Assembly: GCA_015232015.1 (NCBI GenBank)
Contig: JADGAM010000001.1
Coordinates: forward strand, 1,734 to 65,733
From: Oligoflexia bacterium
Lineage (GTDB): Bacteria > Bdellovibrionota > Bacteriovoracia > Bacteriovoracales > Bacteriovoracaceae
Length of the DNA stretch: 64,000 bases
Direction of reading: 5' to 3'
A program made the position numbers and the translations under genes. Shown in pieces: positions 1-8,745 of this stretch; position 1 is the first letter of the stretch, and each line of letters starts with the position of its first letter. Below the pieces are notes generated by a model. That model was not told where the DNA came from, searched no databases, and saw only the letters and a program-made list of their open reading frames with translations.

Positions 1-912
1 GGGGATAGAAAAGTAGGGTGTATTACTCTTCCTATAGGGCATTTGGAATATGATATTGATAAAAATGGAAAGAGTAAATTTGCAAAAGTTAGGGTTCCTA
101 AAATGACAACAAAGTTATCTCAGTCGGTTTATCAAAAAGTTGGATTTTTTGATTCTTTAGTTCTGAGATTTTACATGGGATCAGTATTAAAAATGGAGAT
201 TGCAGATGGAAGAAAAGTTTTAATTGGTTCTGATAAACTTACTCATTTCTTCGCTCAAGGATTGGAAATTCAAGATAAAGATGAAGATGGAAAAGAAATT
301 GCTGCTCTTAAATATGGTATTAGTACAGAAGAAGAAAAATATGGAATGAAGGGTACTGGAATTTTTTCCTATGGAGATCTGGCCGCAAATTATTCAGGAA
401 AAAAATTTTGGGATAGTATCACCGATTATTTTAAGTGTGATGAAAAAACAAAAAAATGGACTCAAATAAAAGATTTTAAATTAAAAGATCATGTAACCCC
501 TGCATGGGATGAAGCAATTAATCCAGTTCGGTTTAAGAGTAAATCAATAGCTCAGAAATTTAGAGAACAATTAAAGGTAATTAGAAAAGCAAAAGATGCT
601 CAAGCACCTATTGATATAGAAGCATGTGAAAGTATTCCTGAATATTACAAAGATAAAGATGGAAAATTACCTGAAGATTTCTATGAAAAAATTAAATATT
701 TTGTAAGTAGAGAGTGCTTACAATATATCTTGAAAAAAGATATTGATTCTATAGATATTCCAGTTACAAAAGGCGTCGGCCTTGATTTACATGATATAAT
801 AAAAGAAGAAAGAGAAAATGAAAAAAATGGTGTAGATAAAGATTCCTGTCAGATGTCTAATACAAAAAATATTAATTCAGGTATAACTGTAAATTCTATT
901 GATTCAATGTAA
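1..912 (+). CDS. Uncharacterised protein, 5'-truncated by window edge; paralogue of the CDS at 34170..35126
   Basis: Frame is open from base 1 (GDRKVGCITLPIGHLEYDIDKNGK...). Shares IGxDKxxHFFAxG, GxGTGxxSYGDLxANYxGxxFW and (D/K)(Y/H)VxxxWDExIN with 34170..35126. Confidence 0.75.
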   Translation, partial: GDRKVGCITLPIGHLEYDIDKNGKSKFAKVRVPKMTTKLSQSVYQKVGFFDSLVLRFYMGSVLKMEIADGRKVLIGSDKLTHFFAQGLEIQDKDEDGKEIAALKYGISTEEEKYGMKGTGIFSYGDLAANYSGKKFWDSITDYFKCDEKTKKWTQIKDFKLKDHVTPAWDEAINPVRFKSKSIAQKFREQLKVIRKAKDAQAPIDIEACESIPEYYKDKDGKLPEDFYEKIKYFVSRECLQYILKKDIDSIDIPVTKGVGLDLHDIIKEERENEKNGVDKDSCQMSNTKNINSGITVNSIDSM

Positions 913-963
913 CTACCTTGGCGGACGGACACTAATCTGTATTGGTTTTCAATTTAAGAGAGA

Positions 964-1977
964 TTATTTGCTAAAAAATTTTATAAGATAGTCGAGCGAA
1001 TAATCAAATAATTTTTCCTTTAATCGCTTTGTTATTTTTAAATCAGGTGGTTCACTTGAACGAAGTAATAGTAACTCATTAATTCCTTTTTGTACTTCAT
1101 CTTTTGTTTCATTAAAAATACCCATACAATTTTGAATATTATTACACTCACCATTTAATGAACTAGTCTCAATTGGTTTGCCAAACTTTAAATATATTTT
1201 TTGAGGTTTAGGAATTAGTGTTGGGCCAATACCTTTAACAATTGGAAAAATACTTTCTTGCCGATATCCTATGGTCTTAAATAATTTTCCTAGAGGAGAA
1301 TTATAAATCTCATGATTATCAACTAAAATATCATAACACTCTTCTGGACCGACAGAGGAGATAGGAATAATGGGATATTGATGTTCAATGGCCATTCTTG
1401 CAAAACCTGTACGATGTTTCCAAAAAAGATTGTATTTTTCACCCTTTAATTTAAAGGCCTCTCTTGCACCACCAGGAAATACTAATAAATTTTTTTTATG
1501 TTCCATTAGATATGAACAATTTGCTCTCGTGCCTTCAACTACACCTAAGCGGTAAAGAAAATCTTTCCAATATGGAATTTTGTAATGATAGTGATCTGCT
1601 AAAATTCGCAAAGCAATTTTATTATTTTCAAATAACTTTTTCCATAAACATAAAGTGTCGAATACGGCCATTATAGTATGGTTTGCAACAAATAATGCCG
1701 GTCTTTCTATAGGAATATTTTGTATTCCTATGAAAACTGGATCGCACAACCATTCCCATGGTCTTATAATTTTAAGTACTTCTTTAAGTGTTTCGGATGA
1801 GTGTGATTCGATTGAAGCAATGTCAGCAAGGTAACTATCTTTTACTTCTTGTACTTTTATGCGTCTCTCTTGTACGCTTTCCGCTTTTTTAAGAGTAGGT
1901 GATTCTTTTTTGAGATAATTATTGTAATTAACATTATCGTAATGTTGAAAATCTGCTTTTAATACTTTTGCTGCCAT
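964..1977 (-). CDS. Lysophospholipid/diacylglycerol acyltransferase-like protein (PlsC/LPLAT superfamily)
   Basis: 337 aa; RPALFVANHTIMAVFDT (HX4D-like block) and LLVFPGGAREAF motif. Confidence 0.75.
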   Translation of the reverse strand: MAAKVLKADFQHYDNVNYNNYLKKESPTLKKAESVQERRIKVQEVKDSYLADIASIESHSSETLKEVLKIIRPWEWLCDPVFIGIQNIPIERPALFVANHTIMAVFDTLCLWKKLFENNKIALRILADHYHYKIPYWKDFLYRLGVVEGTRANCSYLMEHKKNLLVFPGGAREAFKLKGEKYNLFWKHRTGFARMAIEHQYPIIPISSVGPEECYDILVDNHEIYNSPLGKLFKTIGYRQESIFPIVKGIGPTLIPKPQKIYLKFGKPIETSSLNGECNNIQNCMGIFNETKDEVQKGINELLLLRSSEPPDLKITKRLKEKLFDYSLDYLIKFFSK

Positions 1978-2101
1978 AATAGTATTTCTCTTGTTAAGGT
2001 GAGCGATAGTTTTTTAGTAAAGTATTGATCGGATTTTTTTGCTAAATACTTTATCTGCTTTTATTTGATTTATTTATTTTATTTGATAGCAACGTTAGAG
2101 T

Positions 2102-2287
2102 TTAGGGCCCGTCAAAAAATAATTGCTCATTTTTGCATCCAATCTTTAGGCCATCTTAAGCTTCTCCTCATTCACAAAATCCTCGATGTAGTTACACTAC
2201 ATCTGCGGTTTTGTTCAGTCGTCGAAACTTAACCTGACCTAAATCTTGGCGCAAAAAAAGAGCAGTTATTTTTTGACGGGCCCTTAG
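2102..2287. repeat. Large imperfect palindrome (MITE/REP-like element)
   Basis: Left arm AGGGCCCGTCAAAAAATAATTGCTC...; right arm reverse-complements to AGGGCCCGTCAAAAAATAACTGCTC...; centre GATGTAG-TTACA-CTACATC at ~2194 is the exact midpoint. Confidence 0.85.
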
Positions 2288-2306
2288 ATATTTTTTATTT
2301 ATAAAT

Positions 2307-4358
2307 TTAAAATTGGGAGGGATGTTTGGGAAAGAAATCTATTCGCGGTTCAAGCACTTTGAGAGGGTGATTTTGTGGGTCAGGCATAAAAGTGAATATA
2401 GAATCAAAAATACGTTCCCAGTTCCAAAATTCTTCTCCCACATTTAGATATTCTCTAACCATCTCAGTCCCATTGGGTGCAATTGGGTGAAGAAGAATCA
2501 TGGCAACCCTTACCATATGAAATGCATCGATTAGTGCTTGTCTTTGAGTTTGGTTATCACAAGAAATTGCTTGCCCTGGTAAAAAGTTTTGAGTCCAAAA
2601 TTTATTAATACTTCTACTATAGTTATCAACAATAGTCATCGCTTGATGAAATTCGTGTTTAAACATTGCCTCTTCATAATCTAGAATTGATTTTTTAGCA
2701 TTATGAATAATGCTTGCACTAATTTCTCCAACTGGAATTTGTCCATTAAAATACTTTTGAGTGGTATAGAAACAAGTACGAACTGCTTTATTTAAAACGT
2801 TACTTAATAAATTTCCTTCTTTTAAAACGGGATCAGCATCTTTTTCTTTAGCATTGGGATTAAATGGTTTTGGCATAAATGCTACATTTCTTCCTCCAAG
2901 CCAGAGGGCGAAGAAGTGAGTTCGCAATTGATCAGCAGTATAGTGATCTAACAGTTCACGGGCCATAGGAGGAACTATTTTACCACTACTGCTGGCCTTC
3001 TTATCAAAAAATAACAGATGATAATTAACTATTAAGTGAGGCATTTTTAAATCACCATCTGCTGGAGTAGGTGTTGGCATTGAAGATGTTGATGATATTG
3101 TGGTCTTGTTTTGGTTGCCCATAAACATACTCATTTCAGCTACACTATAGAAAAATACATTATCTTCTCCAATGAATTGATAAACTTTTGAATCATCAGA
3201 GCACCACCATTTCTTCCATTCGTCTTTATCAATGCGGCCAATCTTTTCTAAGTAAGTGGCGGTAAAAGATATTGGCGCCCAAAGTGATTCTGGCCAAACC
3301 CAGAAAGTAAGGTTTTCATTTTTCCCTTTATTTTCTTTATTATCTATTTCATCGTTGTTGTCTTCTAAGTTAGGAATAGGTACACCCCATTCCACATTTC
3401 CTGTTAATCTAAAAGGAACCAGTGTTTTACCAGTTCGATAACGAACAGATTTTTTTGAAAGAATAGCACAAGCACTTTCTCTCTTTGCTAGAGTATCAAA
3501 AACCAATTTAATGGACTTATTTTTTTCATCGTAGCGCTTATAAGGAGGAAGTTCTGTTGCTAATTCATTTAAAAGATCGCTATGATCTTGTTTAACATAA
3601 ATGGCCGGTGGTTCAAGAAATTCTTTAATACTACTAATTGCAAAAGGTCTGTAGCCGGGAATGCTACTAAGAGAATTTGCCCATGAAGTTAATTCAACTT
3701 TAAATTTTTCTAAATCAATATACCAGTTAGTGACATTTCTCATTTCAGGTTTTTCATCTGAAAGTGCACTTTTAGGATTGATAAGATCTTTTGGTTCATA
3801 AGGATGCCCCAATGAACATTCATCTGCATATGCTTTTTCGGAGGAGCAGCCAGGGATAGGACATTGTCCAGTTACTTGCCTGCCATTTAAAAAAACATTA
3901 AATTTTGTGTCGTAAAATTGTAAGGATGAATGTTTGATCAAATGACCATTACGATAAAGTTTTTTAAAAAATTCGCCACACAACTCATGATGAATTTCTC
4001 CCGAGCGGTCAAGCCCTGAGGCCGCAAATAAATTTAAATCTACACTGTATGCTTTTAAGGCATCAATTTGCCTGTTATGATTGAAGCGAACAAAGTCTTC
4101 AATAGTTCCGTTAAATTCACCTTTGTTTTTTACTTGTCTGTAGTGCTCGACAATGGGAGAGCCATAGCAGTCAGTACCAGAGATAAATATTACATTTTCT
4201 CTTCCAATTCTATCTCTCATAAAGCGTGCGAAAATATCCGCATGAATAAATACACCACCAATATGACCAAAATGTAAATCTTTATTACCATATGGCATTC
4301 CACCTGTGATAACTATGCGTTTAGGAAAGCTAGGCCGTTTATTCTCATTTTCTGACAT
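2307..4358 (-). CDS. metG: Methionyl-tRNA synthetase
   Basis: GMPYGNKDLHFGHIGG (HIGH region), IFISGTDCYGSPI, Cys-rich CPIPGCSSEKAYADECSLGHP, class-I aaRS architecture. KMSKS region reads KKASSSGK. Confidence 0.9.
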   Translation of the reverse strand: MSENENKRPSFPKRIVITGGMPYGNKDLHFGHIGGVFIHADIFARFMRDRIGRENVIFISGTDCYGSPIVEHYRQVKNKGEFNGTIEDFVRFNHNRQIDALKAYSVDLNLFAASGLDRSGEIHHELCGEFFKKLYRNGHLIKHSSLQFYDTKFNVFLNGRQVTGQCPIPGCSSEKAYADECSLGHPYEPKDLINPKSALSDEKPEMRNVTNWYIDLEKFKVELTSWANSLSSIPGYRPFAISSIKEFLEPPAIYVKQDHSDLLNELATELPPYKRYDEKNKSIKLVFDTLAKRESACAILSKKSVRYRTGKTLVPFRLTGNVEWGVPIPNLEDNNDEIDNKENKGKNENLTFWVWPESLWAPISFTATYLEKIGRIDKDEWKKWWCSDDSKVYQFIGEDNVFFYSVAEMSMFMGNQNKTTISSTSSMPTPTPADGDLKMPHLIVNYHLLFFDKKASSSGKIVPPMARELLDHYTADQLRTHFFALWLGGRNVAFMPKPFNPNAKEKDADPVLKEGNLLSNVLNKAVRTCFYTTQKYFNGQIPVGEISASIIHNAKKSILDYEEAMFKHEFHQAMTIVDNYSRSINKFWTQNFLPGQAISCDNQTQRQALIDAFHMVRVAMILLHPIAPNGTEMVREYLNVGEEFWNWERIFDSIFTFMPDPQNHPLKVLEPRIDFFPKHPSQF

Positions 4359-4400
4359 TTTTGTTCCCCTTAAACATTAATAATAATGTACTAAACAATG

Positions 4401-4438
4401 TACTAAAGGTTGTAGTAGAAGTAGTACGACCTTTAGTA
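4401..4438. promoter_or_regulatory. Inverted repeat/hairpin between divergent metG and the kdpD-like gene
   Basis: CTAAAGGTTGTA-GTAGAAGTAG-TACGACCTTTAG: ~14 bp stem with one G:U-compatible mismatch. Confidence 0.5.
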
Positions 4439-4642
4439 AAACTTATAGTACAAAACAACAAGCTTTATAACAATTAGTTGTACTACAGGCCATTGTAGCT
4501 TTTTTTAAAATTTGTTTCAATAATTGTTTTTTTAAGTAACAATTATTATTATAAACGCGTCATGATGGGTGAATTGAGAAATAATTATTTATTGATAATT
4601 TTGATAATAGGTAATTTTGATAATTAAAGAAAAAAGGAAAAG

Positions 4643-6616
4643 ATGAAAACTTCAGAGGGTAAATTAAGAATTTTTTTTGGAATGTGTGCTGGTGTAGGAA
4701 AGACTCATGCAATGTTACTAATGGCCAAAAAGTTAATTTCTGAGGGAGTAAATGTTGTTATAGGTGATGTTAATACTCATGGTAAAGAAGAGACAAGTAA
4801 ATTGTTGGAGGGTATCCCGGTTGTTGAAAAAAAGAAAATATATACTCAGGATAGTAGTGAAGGCGATACTTTCGGCGATAGTTTTAAAGAGGAGATGGAT
4901 TTAAGTGCCATTTTAAAATTGCATCCTAAAATTGTATTAATTGATAATTTGGCCCACACTAATATTCCAGGAGGATTGCATCCGAAGAGATGGCAAGATG
5001 TTTTCGAGATTTTGTTTAATGGTATAGATGTTTTTTGTACTATTAACATACAAAATCTAGAGAGTCGCAAAGATGATATTGAACGGATAACTGGAATAAC
5101 TATCACTGAAACAGTACCTGACATTGTTATAGAACGTGCAGATTATATTGATATTATCGATATTCCACCAGAGGATTTATTATTGCAATTAAAAGCAAAA
5201 GAATCAAAAAAAGAAAGTACTAATAATTGCAATGATTTTTTTCAAGAGGATAAACTTACTGCTTTAAGAGAGATCTTATTTCGAGTTTCTGCAGATAAAG
5301 TAGATACAGAATTAAAATTACTAAAAGAAAAGCAAGGGCAAAATAAACAAATTGATAGTAGTGGTAATGAGGAAATTTGGAAAACTCAAAATAAGTTATT
5401 AGTAGCAGTTGGATATGGACCATTTTCTGAAAAATTAGTTCGAACTACAAAACAATTAGCAGATCAACAAAGATCACTTTGGATTGCTTTATATGTTGAT
5501 GTAGGCCATGCTTTAGAAGAAAGAGAAAAAATAATTGTTACTAAAAATTTAGAGCTAGCAAGAAGCTTGGGAGCAGAAGTAGTAACAACTGCAGATGTAG
5601 ATTTAGTAGAAGGCATTGATAGAATTTGTCACCAATATCAAGTCTCAAAAATTGTAATTGGAAAACCAGGGGATCATTTTATAAAAAATATTTTAAAAGG
5701 TGGCAGTATAATTGAACGCTTGAATCAATTAGATACAACTATAGATATTCATATAGTAAGAAGGCCAACAGATAATATAATAAAAAAAGAACAAAAATAT
5801 TATGCAGAGATAAGAGAATTTTTTAAGGAAAAAAGAAATTATAATCCTTATATTTTAGTTACTATTTGGACAATAGCAATCACTTTGTTATCAGCACTAC
5901 TTGCATATAAATATAATTTTATTTCTTATAGAACTGTAGGAATAATATTTTTGTTGAATTCTGCAATAATAGGAAAATTTTTTACATTATTTCCCACAGT
6001 ATTTGCATCAATTTTAGCAATTGGATTATGGGATTTTTTCTTCATTCCACCACTGTTTAATTTAATAATCAAATCCCGAGAAGATCAGGTATTATGTCTG
6101 AGTGTTTTTATTGTGGCCACATTAATAGGAAGTTTTACAAGCAAAATAAAGAGAAGTCAGACGTTACTTAGAAAGCGTGAAAAGCATAGTAATATTTTGT
6201 ATCAAATAGCTTCAACAATTGTTCAAGCAGAAAATAGAGATGATTGCATAAAGGGAATCGAGTCAACTATAACCAATATTTTTAAGGGTGAATGTGCAAT
6301 CACTTTGAAAGATAAATCAGGAGCTTTAGAAAATTTTAAAAGAGGCAAGGATTGGAAATTTAATCGACCAAAAGAATGGGAAGTGGCCTTATGGGCATTT
6401 GAAAATGGATTACCTGCTGGTAAGTGGACAGATAATGGTCCAAATGCGGAGGCCATATATATCCCATTACTGGCCAAAGGGAAAAAGATAGGAGTGCTTG
6501 CTTTCCTCTCTATCAATAATAATACTGATCTTACTTTAGAGATGAGAGAAATTTTGTTTACTATTTGTTCACAGCTTGCAATGTATATTCAACATGAACT
6601 AAGTACTCAACAATAG
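4643..6616 (+). CDS. KdpD-like protein: KdpD N-terminal P-loop domain, Usp-like domain, TM (DUF4118-like) and GAF-like region, no histidine kinase domain
   Basis: GMCAGVGKTHAML, IDNLAHTNIPGGLHPKRWQDVFEIL, GITITETVPD are KdpD signatures; TM block ~5850-6130; ORF ends after a GAF-like segment. Confidence 0.85.
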   Translation: MKTSEGKLRIFFGMCAGVGKTHAMLLMAKKLISEGVNVVIGDVNTHGKEETSKLLEGIPVVEKKKIYTQDSSEGDTFGDSFKEEMDLSAILKLHPKIVLIDNLAHTNIPGGLHPKRWQDVFEILFNGIDVFCTINIQNLESRKDDIERITGITITETVPDIVIERADYIDIIDIPPEDLLLQLKAKESKKESTNNCNDFFQEDKLTALREILFRVSADKVDTELKLLKEKQGQNKQIDSSGNEEIWKTQNKLLVAVGYGPFSEKLVRTTKQLADQQRSLWIALYVDVGHALEEREKIIVTKNLELARSLGAEVVTTADVDLVEGIDRICHQYQVSKIVIGKPGDHFIKNILKGGSIIERLNQLDTTIDIHIVRRPTDNIIKKEQKYYAEIREFFKEKRNYNPYILVTIWTIAITLLSALLAYKYNFISYRTVGIIFLLNSAIIGKFFTLFPTVFASILAIGLWDFFFIPPLFNLIIKSREDQVLCLSVFIVATLIGSFTSKIKRSQTLLRKREKHSNILYQIASTIVQAENRDDCIKGIESTITNIFKGECAITLKDKSGALENFKRGKDWKFNRPKEWEVALWAFENGLPAGKWTDNGPNAEAIYIPLLAKGKKIGVLAFLSINNNTDLTLEMREILFTICSQLAMYIQHELSTQQ

Positions 6617-6717
6617 GGCCATACAAGGAACATACAATTCTTTTTCTCTTTTTCTTTTGATTTGAATTTATATTGAGTTTATCCTTTACTTAAGGGAGGG
6701 ATTTTTTAAGGGGGTGT

Positions 6718-7785
6718 ATGAATAAGAATCATTCGGATATAAAAATATTTACATCAAAAGCGCATGCAAGAATAAATATTATAGGGGGGCATACTGATTA
6801 TAATCAAGGATGCTTGTTGTCTGTTTTAACTAAAGAATTTGTATCTGTAACTCTCATCACTAATCAAAAAGCAATATCAAACCAAGTTATAGCAAGAAGT
6901 AGTGCTTTTGGAGCAGTAATTTCATATGATTTAGGAAAAGAAGATGTGGGTGGCAATTGGGGTGATTATATTAAAGGTGTTACAAAAATTTTAAGGAATG
7001 AAAATTTTAATTTAAGTGGTTTTGAAGTAAAAATTGATTCCTCAATTCCGATGAATTTAGGATTTGCTTCTGGTGTAGCTTTAATGGTAGCGTTTATTCG
7101 TACATTAATATCTGCCTTCAAATTAGATATTTCTGATTTTACAATAGCAAAATTAATTTCCATTATTAAAAATGAATTTTTAGTTATGCCAGTAGGAGTT
7201 ACTGATCCATTAGTAATTAGTGTTAATAGAGATACAGATTCAGTTTTGTTTATTGATAGTAACTCTTTAAATTTTGAACAAATTAACTTTCCAAATAATC
7301 TTGATATTTTAACTATAACTATTGGTGGAACTTATTCCAAGAGGGGAGAGATTAATATTTGTAGAAGAAGAGAATGTGAAGAAGTAGTAGCTAGATTAAC
7401 GATGAAATCATTTTGTGAATTGCATATTGAAAAGCTCAAAGAATATGAATCAATTTTAAATAATAGAATTTTATTTAAGAGAGTAAAACATGTACTCACT
7501 GAAAATAATCGAGTATTGCAGTTTAAAAATGCTTTTTTATCTGGTGATTATAAGTTAGCAGGTGAATTGATGTACCTATCTCATATGTCACTTAAAGATG
7601 ATTATGAAGTATCTACCGCAGAGATTGATCAAATAATTGAATTAGCAAAAAAGGATGCAAATGTTTTTGGGGCCAGACTTGCAACTGATAGTGGGCTTGC
7701 AGGTGCTATTGTTTTGTTAATTAAGAAAGGAGAAAAAGAAAAAGTATATAAAAATTTAATGGGTAAAAATTTAAAAGGAAATTAG
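6718..7785 (+). CDS. Divergent galactokinase-like GHMP kinase
   Basis: HARINIIGGHTDYNQGCLLS resembles the GalK signature; SIPMNLGFASGVAL and GARLATDSGLAGAIVLL occupy the GHMP motif 2/3 positions. Confidence 0.65.
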   Translation: MNKNHSDIKIFTSKAHARINIIGGHTDYNQGCLLSVLTKEFVSVTLITNQKAISNQVIARSSAFGAVISYDLGKEDVGGNWGDYIKGVTKILRNENFNLSGFEVKIDSSIPMNLGFASGVALMVAFIRTLISAFKLDISDFTIAKLISIIKNEFLVMPVGVTDPLVISVNRDTDSVLFIDSNSLNFEQINFPNNLDILTITIGGTYSKRGEINICRRRECEEVVARLTMKSFCELHIEKLKEYESILNNRILFKRVKHVLTENNRVLQFKNAFLSGDYKLAGELMYLSHMSLKDDYEVSTAEIDQIIELAKKDANVFGARLATDSGLAGAIVLLIKKGEKEKVYKNLMGKNLKGN

Positions 7786-7788
7786 TGT

Positions 7789-8733
7789 ATGTTTGATTGT
7801 ATTTATGCAAAGAAAAATATTTTTTTAATAAATTTCATATCAACTGTTTTTACTGTTTTTATTGCTTCTACTGCTTTTACTGCTTTTGCTTCATCAGATA
7901 TTTATTTGTGCAACATAAATTTGATTCAGCCAAAACAAGAAGTAGCTTTAGAAAATATTAGTCAATATGTTGAACGTTTTAGTTTTGAAAACAAGGGAGA
8001 AGGAGCAGGGGTAAAATCAAAATTCCGTGATATTGAGATGTATATATGGAATCAAAAAAATAATTTGCATTTAATAGTTAAAGATTTAAAAAGAAAAATT
8101 GATATTCAAACAAGTTTTCCCGCAGATCAAGATGATTTGTTTTTAAGATTATCTCCTGAACCAGAAACAAAAGTGCAGTGTATGTCCATTAAAAAATGGG
8201 AGTCATTAGAAGATGAGTCGGTAAAGGTCTTTTTTCAAGTTCCTCCTTTGTCAGATAATAGTAATCTATTAAATTATACTACTAATGTTCAGATTGTAAT
8301 TAATAGAGATATTTTATTTAAGTATCATTCATCAAGAGGAACGGGCGCAGGATCAGAACGAAATGAAGAATTATTTTTTCAGAGTGGAAAGGTGTTGAAT
8401 GGTGGTGTTGATAAAGATAATAATAAAGAGTGGTGTATGTTTCGTATTCAACGAAAGATGGATGAAGATACCACTGTCCCTCTAGGAACAAAGATACCAG
8501 TAGTAACAGTTACTAGTAATGCTGCCAGCAAGGAACATTATGTTTTGAATTACAATTTTGTTGATTTTGTAGCAGGAAAAAAGAATTTTGAAACATATGA
8601 TTTCATACCATTTGTATTGCAATGTAAGATTAGAAATGGAGTAATACTAACTAAAAAATTTTTTAAAGATATTACTGGTAATTATTTTGATGTTGTTTCA
8701 ATTCCTGGCAAAGGAAGTGGCCAAAAGAAGTGA
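7789..8733 (+). CDS. Hypothetical protein, hydrophobic N-terminus (probable signal peptide)
   Basis: Long ORF 4 nt after the GHMP kinase stop; hydrophobic segment FLINFISTVFTVFIASTAFTAFA. Confidence 0.6.
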   Translation: MFDCIYAKKNIFLINFISTVFTVFIASTAFTAFASSDIYLCNINLIQPKQEVALENISQYVERFSFENKGEGAGVKSKFRDIEMYIWNQKNNLHLIVKDLKRKIDIQTSFPADQDDLFLRLSPEPETKVQCMSIKKWESLEDESVKVFFQVPPLSDNSNLLNYTTNVQIVINRDILFKYHSSRGTGAGSERNEELFFQSGKVLNGGVDKDNNKEWCMFRIQRKMDEDTTVPLGTKIPVVTVTSNAASKEHYVLNYNFVDFVAGKKNFETYDFIPFVLQCKIRNGVILTKKFFKDITGNYFDVVSIPGKGSGQKK

Positions 8734-8745
8734 AAAACAAAAAAA

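Noticed and set aside
4846-5124. Antisense ORF within the KdpD-like gene (and similar ones at 6223, 9087, 10369, 11017, 21639, 29967, 31522, 36346)
   Set aside because: Mirror ORFs of well-supported CDSs, no recognisable domains.
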